Below are positions 48,385 to 57,750 of a stretch of 64,000 bases of DNA, piece by piece. Where the stretch lies: contig NZ_SFCC01000016.1 in assembly GCF_004214935.1 (NCBI RefSeq), forward strand, positions 162,919 to 226,918, in the 5' to 3' direction. This DNA comes from Amycolatopsis suaedae (GTDB lineage Bacteria > Actinomycetota > Actinomycetes > Mycobacteriales > Pseudonocardiaceae). A program made the position numbers and the translations under genes. The notes under the pieces were generated by a model, which did no database searches, had not been told where the DNA came from, and was given only the letters and a program-made list of their open reading frames with translations. The stretch's first letter is position 1, and every line of letters starts with the position of its first letter.

Positions 48385-48939
48385 ATGCGCATCACTGTCA
48401 CCGTCGACGGAACCAGCTACACCGACGAGGTCGAACCGCGCACGCTGCTGGTGCACCACCTCCGTGAACGCCTTGGCAAGGTGGGCACGGTCGTCGGCTG
48501 CGACACCAGCAACTGCGGTGCCTGCACCGTTCACCTGGACGGGCACAGCGTGAAGTCCTGCTCGGTGCTGGCGGTCCAGGCCGACGGCTGCGAGATCACC
48601 ACGGTCGAGGGCCTGGCCCGCGACGGCGAACTGCACCCCGTGCAGCGAGCCTTCCACGACAACCACGCCCTGCAGTGCGGCTTCTGCACGCCCGGGATGA
48701 TCATGCAGGCGCTCGACCTGCTGGCCGACAACCCCGACCCGGACGAGAAGGCCGTCCGCGAGGGCCTGGAGGGCAACCTCTGCCGCTGCACCGGCTACCA
48801 GAACATCGTCCGCGCGGTCCGCGACGCCGCGCACCACATGCGCCCCGGTGAGGGGCCGGAGGCCGAGCGTGTCGACGACGAGGTCGCCGAAACCGCTCGC
48901 GCCCGCGCCGCCAGTCAGGTCGGGGGAGGTGGCGAATAG
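48385..48939 (+). CDS. Molybdenum hydroxylase small subunit, [2Fe-2S] (CoxS-like)
   Basis: A 184-residue iron-sulfur subunit. The first cluster site is CDTSNCGACTVHLDG with a further Cys in VKSCSVLA; the second is CGFCTPGM with CRCTGYQN. It passes electrons between the molybdenum site and FAD. It is about 25 residues longer than typical CoxS because of an acidic tail after residue 150. Its stop (TAG) is directly followed by the ATG of the large subunit. Confidence 0.95.
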   Translation: MRITVTVDGTSYTDEVEPRTLLVHHLRERLGKVGTVVGCDTSNCGACTVHLDGHSVKSCSVLAVQADGCEITTVEGLARDGELHPVQRAFHDNHALQCGFCTPGMIMQALDLLADNPDPDEKAVREGLEGNLCRCTGYQNIVRAVRDAAHHMRPGEGPEAERVDDEVAETARARAASQVGGGGE

Positions 48940-51390
48940 ATGACCGCCACCGCCGAACCCACACCGGAGATCGGCAAGGCCCGTCTGCGCAAGGAGGACG
49001 CCAGGCTGATCACCGGCCGCACCCGGTGGACCGACAACCTCACCCTGCCCGGCCTGCAGTACCTGGCCGTCCTGCGCAGCCCGGTGGCCCACGCGAAGAT
49101 CACCCGCATCGACGTCGGCGAGGCCAGGCGGCAGCCGGGCGTCGTGGCCGTCTACACCGGAGCGGACTTCGCCGAGGAACAGGGCAGCCTGCCGTGTGCC
49201 TGGCCGATCACCGAGGACCAGAAGGCCCCCGACGCGCCGGCGCTGGCCGTCGACCAGGTCAACTTCGCCGGTGAGGCCGTCGCCGTCGTGGTCGCCCGCA
49301 GCAGCTACGAGGCACACGACGCGCTCGAGTTCATCGACGTGGACTACGAGGACCTGCCGGTGGTGCTCGACCTGGAGCGCGCCGCCGAGGACGGCGGCGA
49401 CCTCGTCCACCCCGGCCTGGGCACCAACCGCAGCGCCATCTGGATCTTCGACTCCGCCGAGGCGGGCACCGGCGGTGACGTCGAGCAGGCCCTCGCCGAC
49501 GCCGAGGTGGTCGTGCGCCGCACGTTCCGCCAGCAGCGGCTGATCCCGGCGTTCATGGAACCCCGCTCGGTCATGGTCGACCCGACCGGGGAGCAGGTCA
49601 CCATGTGGTCGGCCACGCAGGTGCCGCACATCCTGCGGCTCATGCTGGCGATGACGCTGGGCGTGCCGGAGCACAAGGTGCGGGTCATCGCACCCGACGT
49701 CGGCGGCGGCTTCGGCGGCAAGCTGCAGGTCACCCCCGAGGAGGTGTTCACCTTCCTGGTGGCCCGCAGGCTGGGCAGGCCGGTGAAGTACACCGAGTCG
49801 CGCTCGGAGTCGCTGCAGTCCGCCCACCACGGCCGCGACCAGGTGCAGCGGCTGACGATGGGTGCCCGGCGGGACGGCACGATCACCGCGCTGAAGGTCG
49901 AGCTGCTCGCCGACATGGGCGCCTACCTGCGGCTGGTCAGCCCCGGCGTGCCGATCCTCGGCGCGTTCATGTTCAACGCCATCTACAAGATCCCGGCCTA
50001 CCACTTCGCGTGCACGAACGTGTTCACCAACAAGGTGCCCACCGACGCCTACCGCGGCGCGGGCCGTCCGGAGGCCACCTTCGCCATCGAGCGGATGATG
50101 GACGAGCTGGCCGCCGAGGTCGGCGTTGAGCCGATGGAGGTACGCCAGCGGAACTGGATCAGGCACGACGAGTTCCCCTACACCACGGTCGCGGGCCTGA
50201 CCTACGACACCGGCAACTACGAGGCGGCGACCGAGAAGGCCAAGAACCTCTTCGGCTACGACGACCTGCGCCGGGAACAGCGGCAGCGGCGGGAGAACAA
50301 CGACCCGGTGCAGCTGGGCATCGGCATCTCGACGTTCACCGAGATGTGCGGCCTGGCGCCGTCACGGGTGCTCGGCTCGCTGTCCTACGGCGCGGGCGGA
50401 TGGGAGCACGCGGCCATCCGCATGCTGCCCACGGGCAAGGTCGAGCTGGTCACCGGTTCCTCGCCACACGGCCAGGGACACGAGACGGCCTGGAGCCAGA
50501 TCATCGCCGACCAGCTCGGCGTGCCGTTCGAGGACGTCGAGGTCATCCACGGCGACACCCAGTCCTCGCCGAAGGGCATGGACACCTACGGGTCGCGGTC
50601 GCTGACCGTCGGCGCGATCGCCGCGGTCAAGGCCGCGGAGAAGGTGATCGCCAAGGCCAAGCCGATCGCCGCGCACATGCTGGAGTGCGCGGAGTCCGAC
50701 GTGGAGTTCACGGCGGGCCGGTTCGGCGTACGCGGGGTGGCACCGAGCGAGTCGGCGCCGACCATCCAGGACATCGCGCTGGCGGTGTTCGCCGCACACG
50801 ACCTGCCCGACGGGGTGGAACCGTCGCTGGACTCGGAGGCCACCTTCGACCCGGAGAACTTCTCCTTCCCGCACGGCACCCACCTGTGCGCGGCCGAGGT
50901 CGACACCGAGACCGGCCGGGTGCGGCTGCGGTCCTACGTGTGCGTCGACGACATCGGCACGGTGATCAACCCGCTGATCGTCGAGGGCCAGGTACACGGC
51001 GGGCTGGCGCAGGGCATCGCGCAGGCGCTGTTCGAGGAGGCCGTGCACGACGAGTACGGCACCCTGACCACCGGCACGCTCGCCGACTACCTGGTGCCGT
51101 CGGCGGCCGACCTGCCCGAGTTCACCACCGACCGCACCGAGACGCCGTCGACGACCAACCCGCTGGGCGCCAAGGGCGTCGGCGAGGCGGGCACCATCGC
51201 GTCCACCCCGGCCGTGGTGAACGCGATCATCGACGCCGTGCGGCACCTCGGTGTGTCCGACATCGAGATGCCGTGCACCCCGATGCGGGTGTGGCGGGCC
51301 ATCCACACCGGTGAGTCCGCCGCGGGCGGGCTCGGCGGCGAGCCCGGCGGCGGGCTGGGCTCGATCGACGCTTCTGGAGGTGCCCGGTGA
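48940..51390 (+). CDS. Molybdenum hydroxylase large subunit, form II (CoxL-like)
   Basis: An 816-residue catalytic subunit binding the molybdopterin cytosine dinucleotide cofactor. Landmarks: GKARLRKEDARLITGRTRWTDN, GGGFGGKLQ, HGQGHETAWSQI and GAKGVGEAGTI with the catalytic glutamate. The active-site loop reads AYRGAGRPEA. True aerobic CO dehydrogenases (form I) have AYxCSFR with a cysteine, so this is form II and its substrate is probably an aldehyde, purine or N-heterocycle. A Gly-rich tail (about residues 790-810) is unusual. It overlaps coxM by 4 bp. Confidence 0.93.
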   Translation: MTATAEPTPEIGKARLRKEDARLITGRTRWTDNLTLPGLQYLAVLRSPVAHAKITRIDVGEARRQPGVVAVYTGADFAEEQGSLPCAWPITEDQKAPDAPALAVDQVNFAGEAVAVVVARSSYEAHDALEFIDVDYEDLPVVLDLERAAEDGGDLVHPGLGTNRSAIWIFDSAEAGTGGDVEQALADAEVVVRRTFRQQRLIPAFMEPRSVMVDPTGEQVTMWSATQVPHILRLMLAMTLGVPEHKVRVIAPDVGGGFGGKLQVTPEEVFTFLVARRLGRPVKYTESRSESLQSAHHGRDQVQRLTMGARRDGTITALKVELLADMGAYLRLVSPGVPILGAFMFNAIYKIPAYHFACTNVFTNKVPTDAYRGAGRPEATFAIERMMDELAAEVGVEPMEVRQRNWIRHDEFPYTTVAGLTYDTGNYEAATEKAKNLFGYDDLRREQRQRRENNDPVQLGIGISTFTEMCGLAPSRVLGSLSYGAGGWEHAAIRMLPTGKVELVTGSSPHGQGHETAWSQIIADQLGVPFEDVEVIHGDTQSSPKGMDTYGSRSLTVGAIAAVKAAEKVIAKAKPIAAHMLECAESDVEFTAGRFGVRGVAPSESAPTIQDIALAVFAAHDLPDGVEPSLDSEATFDPENFSFPHGTHLCAAEVDTETGRVRLRSYVCVDDIGTVINPLIVEGQVHGGLAQGIAQALFEEAVHDEYGTLTTGTLADYLVPSAADLPEFTTDRTETPSTTNPLGAKGVGEAGTIASTPAVVNAIIDAVRHLGVSDIEMPCTPMRVWRAIHTGESAAGGLGGEPGGGLGSIDASGGAR

Positions 51391-52241
51391 TCCCCGCGGC
51401 GTTCGACTACGTAGCTCCCTCCACAGTGGACGAAGCGGTCCGCGCGCTCGCCGAGGCCGGTGAGGACGCCAAGCTCCTGGCAGGCGGCCAGAGCCTGCTG
51501 CCGGTGCTGCGGATGCGGCTGGCCGCCCCGTCCACGGTGGTCGACCTGGGCAGGATCTCCGAACTGCGCGGCGTGAGCGAGGACGGCGACGCGCTGGTCA
51601 TCGGCGCGATGACCACGCACTACGAGGTGCAGCGCGACCCGCTGGTCGCCGAGCACGCGGCACTGCTGGCCAGGGCGACCGACACGGTGGCCGACCCGCA
51701 GGTCCGCCACCGCGGCACGTTCGGCGGTTCGCTGGCCCACGCCGACCCGGCGGGCGACCTGCTCGCCCCGGCACTGGCGCTGGACGCGGAGATGGTCGTC
51801 GCCGGCCCGGACGGGCGGCGCACGGTGCCGGCGTCGGAGTTCTTCACCGACCTGTTCACCACGGCCATGGACGCCGGCGAGATCCTGGTCGCCGTCCGGG
51901 TGCCCAAGCACACCGGCTGGCGGGCGCACTACGAGAAGTTCAACCGGGTCGCGCAGGCCTGGTCGATGGTGGCCGTGGCGGCGGCGGTGCGTGCCGACGG
52001 CGGCAACATCGCCGAGGCCAGGGTCGGGCTGACCAACATGGCGTCGGTCCCGGTGCGGGCACGGGCCGTGGAGGAGGCGCTGGTCGGGCGGCCGGCCACC
52101 GCCGAGGCGGTGCGGGCCGCGGCCGAGCACGCCGCCGAGGGCACCAGCCCGCCGACCGACGGCAACGCCGACGCCGACTACCGCAGGCACCTGGCGAAGG
52201 TGCTGACCGGCCGTGCCGTGCTCGCCGCGATGGCGGGGTGA
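51387..52241 (+). CDS. Molybdenum hydroxylase FAD-binding medium subunit (CoxM-like)
   Basis: A 284-residue flavoprotein subunit. FAD motifs are AGGQSLLPVLRMRLAAP (residues about 31-47) and TVADPQVRHRGTFGGSLAHADPAGD; the C-terminal CoxM domain begins near residue 175. It takes electrons from the iron-sulfur subunit and passes them to an acceptor. The GTG start overlaps the large subunit stop. A 135-bp non-coding stretch separates it from the CoxG-like gene. Confidence 0.94.
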   Translation: MIPAAFDYVAPSTVDEAVRALAEAGEDAKLLAGGQSLLPVLRMRLAAPSTVVDLGRISELRGVSEDGDALVIGAMTTHYEVQRDPLVAEHAALLARATDTVADPQVRHRGTFGGSLAHADPAGDLLAPALALDAEMVVAGPDGRRTVPASEFFTDLFTTAMDAGEILVAVRVPKHTGWRAHYEKFNRVAQAWSMVAVAAAVRADGGNIAEARVGLTNMASVPVRARAVEEALVGRPATAEAVRAAAEHAAEGTSPPTDGNADADYRRHLAKVLTGRAVLAAMAG

Positions 52242-52376
52242 CCCGAACCACGTACCGGTCGGGCCCGCCGGCGTCTGGACTGACGAGCCCAAAGGCCGCT
52301 CCGCGGCCGACGGCGAGGAGGGAAGACGCCGGCTGAAAGGGCCCGACCCGCCCGAACGAAGAGAGGGCAGAAGACA

Positions 52377-53000
52377 ATGCGGCTCGAACACGAGTTCAGC
52401 GTTCCCGCCCCGCCGGAGCGGGTGTGGCAGGCGCTGCTCGACCCGGAACGGGTGGCCCCGTGCATGCCAGGGGCCACCCTGACCGAGGTCGACGGACAGT
52501 CCTTCCGCGGCACGGTGAAGGTCAAGCTCGGGCCTGTCTCGTTGCTGTACAAGGGTTCCGGTGAGTTCGTCGAGACCGACGAGCAGGCCAGGAAGGTGGT
52601 GATCAAGGCGTCCGGCAAGGACGCGAGGGGAGCGGGTACCGCGGCGGCCACGGTCACGGTCACGCTGACCGGCACCGGCGAGGGCACCACCGCGTCGGTG
52701 GCGACCGATCTCAACGTCACCGGCAAACCGGCGCAGTTCGGCCGCGGGCTGATCGGGGAGGTGGGCGGCAAGATCCTGGACAGCTTCGCCGAGTGCCTGG
52801 CCGGCAAGCTCGCCCCCGAGCCGGATGAGCCGGCCCCGGAGGTTACCGCTCCGCCGGAGCGCGGCGACGCGGAGCCCGACACGGCGATCGACCTGATGGA
52901 GGTCGCGGGCGGCTCGGTGGCCCGGCGGATCGGCCCGGTCCTGGTGGCGGTCGCCGCCGTGCTCGCCGTCGTGGCGGTGGTGCGCGCCCTGCGCCGCTGA
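52377..53000 (+). CDS. CoxG-like SRPBCC protein with C-terminal membrane anchor
   Basis: A 207-residue protein: SRPBCC/CoxG domain at residues 1-145 (LEHEFSVPAPPERVWQALLDPERVAPCMPG, FRGTVKVKLGPVSLLYKGSGEF, NVTGKPAQFGRGLIGEVGGKIL), a Pro/Glu linker, and a hydrophobic helix near residues 181-203. CoxG anchors molybdenum hydroxylases to the membrane and links them to quinones. AAGAGAGGGCAG precedes the ATG. Last gene of the hydroxylase cluster. Confidence 0.9.
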   Translation: MRLEHEFSVPAPPERVWQALLDPERVAPCMPGATLTEVDGQSFRGTVKVKLGPVSLLYKGSGEFVETDEQARKVVIKASGKDARGAGTAAATVTVTLTGTGEGTTASVATDLNVTGKPAQFGRGLIGEVGGKILDSFAECLAGKLAPEPDEPAPEVTAPPERGDAEPDTAIDLMEVAGGSVARRIGPVLVAVAAVLAVVAVVRALRR

Positions 53001-53051
53001 GCGTCGAGGAACGGCTTCCCGGCGCGGTCGTCCGCCGGTACTGTCCGGCTC

Positions 53052-53897
53052 GTGTCCATCGTCGAGCCGACTGTCCGCACCGTTCACTACGGCCAGCCGC
53101 CCTCCCAGACCGGCGAGCTGTACCTGCCGCCGGGCACCGGGCCGTTCCCGGTTGTCGTGCTGCTGCACGGCGGGCACTGGGCCGCCGCGTTCGACCGCGG
53201 GCAGCTGACCGAGCTGGCCGGCGACCTGGTCTCCCACGGTGTGGCCGTGTGGAACGCCGAGTACCGGCGCGTCGGCGAGCCGGGCGGCGGCTGGCCGGGC
53301 ACGTTCGAGGACGTGGCCGCGGCCGTGGACGCGGTCGACGGCATGGACGCCGCCCTCGATCCGCGCCGCGTCGTGCTCGCCGGGCACTCCTCGGGCGGGC
53401 AGCTGGCCGTCTGGGCCGCCCACCGCGCCACCCTGCCGCCCGAGGCACCGGGCTCTGGCCCTCGGGTGCGGCCCGTCGGCGTGGTCTCGCTCGCCGGGAC
53501 GCTCGACCTCGTCGCGGCGGACGCGGCACGGCTCGGTGCCGAGCTGGCCGACCCCACCGCGACGCTGCCCGCCGGTGCGCCCGCGCCCGCCCGCCCCGAG
53601 ACGCTGGCCGGGCTGCCCGCCGAGGACGGGATGGTCAGCCTGCTGCTGGGCGGCCGCTACGCCGACGTTCCCGAGCGCTACGGCTGGACGTCCCCCGCGC
53701 ACCTGGCCGCCTCCGGCGTGCCGGCGCTGGCCGTGCACGGCGACAGCGACGTGCTGCTCGACGTCTCCTACAGCCGCGCCTACGCCGGCGCCGAGGTGGA
53801 GATCGTGCCGGGCGCCGGGCACTTCGACCTGCTCGACCCGGACCACCCGGGCTGGGCGATCGCCCGCGACTGGATCACCGCCCGGCTGGCCGCCTGA
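53052..53897 (+). CDS. Alpha/beta hydrolase
   Basis: A 281-residue esterase/peptidase-fold hydrolase. Oxyanion motif HGGHW (residues about 36-40), nucleophile elbow GHSSGG (Ser near 116), Asp in VHGDSDVLLD and catalytic His in GAGHFDLLD. No signal peptide. The kynurenine-formamidase/BD-FAE-type arrangement of HGGHW suggests a small acyl or formamide substrate, but that is a guess. The GTG start lacks a ribosome site. It stands between the hydroxylase cluster and an FAD oxidoreductase. Confidence 0.85.
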   Translation: MSIVEPTVRTVHYGQPPSQTGELYLPPGTGPFPVVVLLHGGHWAAAFDRGQLTELAGDLVSHGVAVWNAEYRRVGEPGGGWPGTFEDVAAAVDAVDGMDAALDPRRVVLAGHSSGGQLAVWAAHRATLPPEAPGSGPRVRPVGVVSLAGTLDLVAADAARLGAELADPTATLPAGAPAPARPETLAGLPAEDGMVSLLLGGRYADVPERYGWTSPAHLAASGVPALAVHGDSDVLLDVSYSRAYAGAEVEIVPGAGHFDLLDPDHPGWAIARDWITARLAA

Positions 53898-53935
53898 CCG
53901 GGAATACCCCCGCCCGGTAGGCGGTTGCCACAGGC

Positions 53936-55012
53936 ATGGCGGATCACAGGACTGACGTGGTGGTGATCGGGGCCGGGCAGGCGGGCCTGTCGGCGGCCTA
54001 CCACCTGCGGCGTGCGGGTTTCGCCAACGAGACCGGCTTCGTGGTGCTCGACCACGCCAAGGGACCGGGCGGCGCGTGGCAGTACCGCTGGCCGTCACTG
54101 CGCATGGGCAAGGTCCACGGCCTCTACGACCTGCCGGGAATGGCGTTCGAGGGCGCCGATCCGGAGCAGCCGGCGTCCGAGGTGGTCGCCGAGTACTTCG
54201 GCCGCTTCGAGCGGACCTACGACCTGCCGCTGCACCGCCCGGTCGACGTCCTGTCGGTGAGCGACGACGACGGCAGGCTGCTGGTCGACAGCGCCGCCGA
54301 ATCCTGGTCGGCCGCCGCCGTGATCAACGCCACCGGCACCTGGGACAAACCGTTCTGGCCGTACTACCCGGGCCAGGAGACGTTCGCCGGCCGGCAACTG
54401 CACACCGCCGACTACACCGGGACCGGCCCGTTCCGCGGCAGGCGGGTCGTGGTGGTCGGCGGCGGCACCTCCGCGGTCCAGCTGCTGCTGGAGATCGCGC
54501 CGGTCGCCGCCGCGACCACCTGGGTCACCCGCCGCCCGCCGGTCTGGCGCGAGGAGCCGTTCACCCACGAATGGGGCCGCGCCGCCGTGGCCAAGGTGGA
54601 GGAGGCGGTACGCGCGGGACGGCCACCGGCCAGCGTGGTCAGCGTCACCGACCTGGCACTCACCCCCGAGGTCCGCGCCGGGATGGACGCCGGGATCCTC
54701 GACCGGAGGCCGATGTTCGACCACATCGAACCGGACGCGGTGGTGTGGGCCGACGGCACCCGCGAGCCCGCCGACGTCATCCTGTGGGCCACCGGCTTCC
54801 GCGCCTCGCTGGACCACCTGACGCCACTGCACGTGCGCGAGCCGGGCGGCGGCATCCGGATGGACGGCACCCGCGTGGTCGCCGACCCGCGGCTGCACCT
54901 GGTCGGCTACGGGCCGTCGGCCAGCACGGTCGGTGCCAACCGCGCCGGCCGCAGCGCCGTCCGCGAGGTCGTCCGGCTACTCGACGGACGCCGTGTGCCG
55001 CAGCTGGCCTGA
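53936..55012 (+). CDS. FAD-dependent NAD(P)-binding oxidoreductase (FMO/thioredoxin-reductase fold)
   Basis: A 358-residue flavoprotein. The FAD motif is VVVIGAGQAGLSAAYHLRR; a second dinucleotide fold is VVVVGGGTSAVQLLLEIA, and the closing ATGFRASLDHL resembles the flavin monooxygenase ATG motif. It resembles single-component monooxygenases and putative lysine/ornithine-hydroxylase-like flavoproteins annotated as czcO. Substrate unknown. The 3' end overlaps the convergent iolD gene by 36 bp. Confidence 0.82.
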   Translation: MADHRTDVVVIGAGQAGLSAAYHLRRAGFANETGFVVLDHAKGPGGAWQYRWPSLRMGKVHGLYDLPGMAFEGADPEQPASEVVAEYFGRFERTYDLPLHRPVDVLSVSDDDGRLLVDSAAESWSAAAVINATGTWDKPFWPYYPGQETFAGRQLHTADYTGTGPFRGRRVVVVGGGTSAVQLLLEIAPVAAATTWVTRRPPVWREEPFTHEWGRAAVAKVEEAVRAGRPPASVVSVTDLALTPEVRAGMDAGILDRRPMFDHIEPDAVVWADGTREPADVILWATGFRASLDHLTPLHVREPGGGIRMDGTRVVADPRLHLVGYGPSASTVGANRAGRSAVREVVRLLDGRRVPQLA

Positions 55013-56818
55013 CTTGGCCTCGTCGTACTCCGCGCGCCCGGACAGGTACTCCGGCACACCGACCTCCCACCACGCCCCGGCCTCGGTCCACGACGCCGGA
55101 TGTGTGCGGATCACCACGACCGCCGGCCGCCGCCGCTCGACCGCGGCCTCGCGTGCCTTCGCGTAGGCGTCCCGCAGCCCGTCGACGTCATCGGCGGTGA
55201 ACACCACACAGCCCAGCGACTCGGCGTGCCGGGCGAAGTCCACCCGCGGCGGGCTGTCGTGGACCGTGCGGCAGTCCGGGTACAGGTTGTTGAACGCCTC
55301 GCCGCCCTGCCCCTCCTGCAACCGGGCAATCACCGCGTAGCCGTCGTTGTCGCACACCACGGCGACGAACGGGTGCCCGGCGAACGCCGCCGAGTACAGC
55401 TCGGAGTTCAGCATCAGGTACGACCCGTCGCCGAGCAGCGTGGTGACCAGCCCGCCGGTGTGCGCCATCGCCGCACCCCACGCCCCGGCGACCTCGTACC
55501 CCATGCAGGAGAAGCCGTACTCGACGTCCATGCTCGCCTGCCCGGTCCCGCGCCAGCCACCGATCAGCTCGCCGGGCAGCCCGCCGGACGCGGTCATCAC
55601 GTAGTCGCCGGGCTCCGACGCGTCGTTGACCACGCCGACCACCTGCGCGTACGTCGCCACCTCGCTCGGCGCCCGCAGGGTGTCCACGTGGGCGTCCCAC
55701 CGGGCCCGCTCGGCGGCCGCCCTCGACGTCCAGACTGGATCAGTGGTCCAGCCACTCAGCCTCTGATCCAGTTCGGCGAGGCCTTCCAGGGCGTCACCGG
55801 TCACGGCCAGCGCGCCGTGCTTGACCGCGTCGAACCGGGCCGCGTTCAGCGTCACCAGCCGGACGTCCGCGCCGAACACCGTCCACGACGCGGTGGTGAA
55901 GTCCTGCAACCGGGTCCCGACGGCGAGTACCACGTCGGCCGCACCGGCCAGCACGTTGGCCGACGACGATCCGGTCACGCCCAGCGGCCCGGCGTGCAGC
56001 GGGTCGTCGTGCGGGACCAGCGTGCGCCCGGCAGTGGTCTCGGTGACCGGGATACCGTGCCGCCGGGCGAACTCCAGCGCCCGCTCGCCCGCGCCGGAGT
56101 ACCGCACCCCGCCGCCGAGCACCAGCAGCGGCCGCCGCGCCGAACGCAGCGCCGCCGCCGCGGCGTCCAGCTCGCGCGTGTCCGGCCGTGGCCGGGGCAC
56201 GTGGTGGGTGACCGGCGCGAACAGGGAATCCGGGAAGTCGAACACCTCGGCCTGCACGTCCTGCGGCAGCGCCAGCGTCACCGGGCCGCAGTCGGCCGGG
56301 TCGGTGAGCACCCTGGCCACCTGCGGCAGCGTCGCCACCAGCTGCTCGGGCCGGGTGACGCGGTCGAAGTAACGGCTGACCGCGCGGAACGCGTCGTTGA
56401 CCGTGGCGGTCGGGTCACCGAAGTGCTCCACCTGCTGCAGCACCGGATCCGGCGCGCGGCTGGTGAACGTGTCGCCGGGCAGCAGCAGCACCGGCAGCCG
56501 GTTGGCGTGCGCCACCCCGGCGCCGGTGACCATGTTCAGCGCACCCGGCCCGATCGACGAGGTCACCACACCGACCTGCCGCCGGTGGGTGGCCTTGGCG
56601 TAACCGGCCGCGGCCAGCGCCATGCCCTGCTCGGTGTGCCCGCGCCACACCGGCAGTTCCTCGCGGACCTCCGCCAGCGCCGTGCCCAGCCCGAGAACGT
56701 TGCCGTGGCCGAAGATCCCCCACACCGCCGGGAACAGCGGCACCTCGCGTCCGTCCAGAGTGGACGAACGTTGCACGGTCAGCCAGCGGACCAGCGCCTG
56801 CGCGGTGGTGAGCCTCAT
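54977..56818 (-). CDS. iolD: 3D-(3,5/4)-trihydroxycyclohexane-1,2-dione hydrolase
   Basis: A 613-residue thiamine-diphosphate enzyme opening the inositol-derived ring. N-terminal PYR domain with the catalytic glutamate region WRGHTEQGMALAAAGYAKA; central domain; C-terminal PP domain with the ThDP motif LLGDGSYLMLNSELYSAAFAG...VCDNDGY (GDG to N). Conserved VWGIFGHGNVLGLG is diagnostic of IolD. ATG 56818 overlaps the iolC stop. Last gene of the minus-strand iol operon. Confidence 0.93.
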   Translation of the reverse strand: MRLTTAQALVRWLTVQRSSTLDGREVPLFPAVWGIFGHGNVLGLGTALAEVREELPVWRGHTEQGMALAAAGYAKATHRRQVGVVTSSIGPGALNMVTGAGVAHANRLPVLLLPGDTFTSRAPDPVLQQVEHFGDPTATVNDAFRAVSRYFDRVTRPEQLVATLPQVARVLTDPADCGPVTLALPQDVQAEVFDFPDSLFAPVTHHVPRPRPDTRELDAAAAALRSARRPLLVLGGGVRYSGAGERALEFARRHGIPVTETTAGRTLVPHDDPLHAGPLGVTGSSSANVLAGAADVVLAVGTRLQDFTTASWTVFGADVRLVTLNAARFDAVKHGALAVTGDALEGLAELDQRLSGWTTDPVWTSRAAAERARWDAHVDTLRAPSEVATYAQVVGVVNDASEPGDYVMTASGGLPGELIGGWRGTGQASMDVEYGFSCMGYEVAGAWGAAMAHTGGLVTTLLGDGSYLMLNSELYSAAFAGHPFVAVVCDNDGYAVIARLQEGQGGEAFNNLYPDCRTVHDSPPRVDFARHAESLGCVVFTADDVDGLRDAYAKAREAAVERRRPAVVVIRTHPASWTEAGAWWEVGVPEYLSGRAEYDEAKSGQLRHTASVE

Positions 56819-57750
56819 GGCAGCAGCTCCTCGATCTCGGATGACGTGGGCATCGCGTCGGCACAGGCCAGCCGGGACGCGACCAGCGCGCCCGCCGCGT
56901 TGGCGTAGGTGGCCGTGCGCACCGGGTCCCACCCGGACAGCAGCCCGTGCACCAGTGCGCCGCCGAAACCGTCGCCCGCGCCCAGCCCGCACACCACCTC
57001 GACCCGTTGCGGCGGCACCGTCCACGAGCCGTCCGCGGTGGCGACCAGCACGCCGTCGGCGCCCTTCTTGATGACGGCCAGCCGGACGCCGCGGGCCAGC
57101 ATCCGCTTGGCGGCCTCGTCCGGATCGGACGTCCCGACCGCCACCTCCGCCTCGGCGCGGTTGCCGACGGCGACCGTCACGTGGTCGAGCATCCAGCCGA
57201 TCTCCGCCCGCGCGGTCTCGACGTCCGGCCAGAACATCGGCCGGTAGTCCAGGTCCAGCACGGTGTGCTCGCGCCGGCCCCGGCGGCGCAGGATCTCCCG
57301 CTGCGTCGCCCGCGCGGGTTCGCGGCACACCCCGGTGCCGGTGACCCACAGCAGCGGCACGCTGTCCACCACGTCCCACGGCACGTCGTCCGGCGTGAGC
57401 GTCAGGTCCGGCGCGATGGGGGAGCGGTAGAACAGCAGCGGCGGGTCGGCCGGCGGGTCCAGCGCGCAGAACACCACCGGCGTCTGCAGGCCGGCCGCCG
57501 TGCCGACGTGGGCGGGCGACACGCCGAACCCGGCCAGCGCCGAGCGCACGTAGTCGCCGAACCCGTCCGGGCCCACCTTCGTCAGCACCGCGGTGCTCCG
57601 CCCGAGCCGCGCGGCGGCGACCGCGACGTTGGTCGCGGTGCCGCCGAGCGACTTGGCGAACGTCGACACCTCGGCCAGCGGCACACCGCTCTGCTCGGGG
57701 TAGAGATCCACCCCGACCCGGCCGACGGTGAGTACTTGCAACCGTTCCAT
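56815..57750 (-). CDS. iolC: 5-dehydro-2-deoxygluconokinase
   Basis: A 311-residue PfkB-family kinase phosphorylating 5-dehydro-2-deoxygluconate (DKG). N-terminal VGVDLYPEQSGVPLAEVSTFAKSLGGTATNVAVAAARLG and the C-terminal PfkB signature GLGAGDGFGGALVHGLL with the catalytic Asp (GAGD) are clear; the VDLYPEQ motif is typical of IolC. ATG 57750 overlaps the ABC ATPase stop (TGATG). It acts directly after the neighbouring iolD step (with IolB between, not present here). Confidence 0.92.
   Translation of the reverse strand: MERLQVLTVGRVGVDLYPEQSGVPLAEVSTFAKSLGGTATNVAVAAARLGRSTAVLTKVGPDGFGDYVRSALAGFGVSPAHVGTAAGLQTPVVFCALDPPADPPLLFYRSPIAPDLTLTPDDVPWDVVDSVPLLWVTGTGVCREPARATQREILRRRGRREHTVLDLDYRPMFWPDVETARAEIGWMLDHVTVAVGNRAEAEVAVGTSDPDEAAKRMLARGVRLAVIKKGADGVLVATADGSWTVPPQRVEVVCGLGAGDGFGGALVHGLLSGWDPVRTATYANAAGALVASRLACADAMPTSSEIEELLP

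Noticed and set aside
48940..51390. Aerobic carbon monoxide dehydrogenase
   Set aside because: The active-site loop is AYRGAGR instead of AYxCSFR, so the copper-ligating cysteine of form I CO dehydrogenase is missing.
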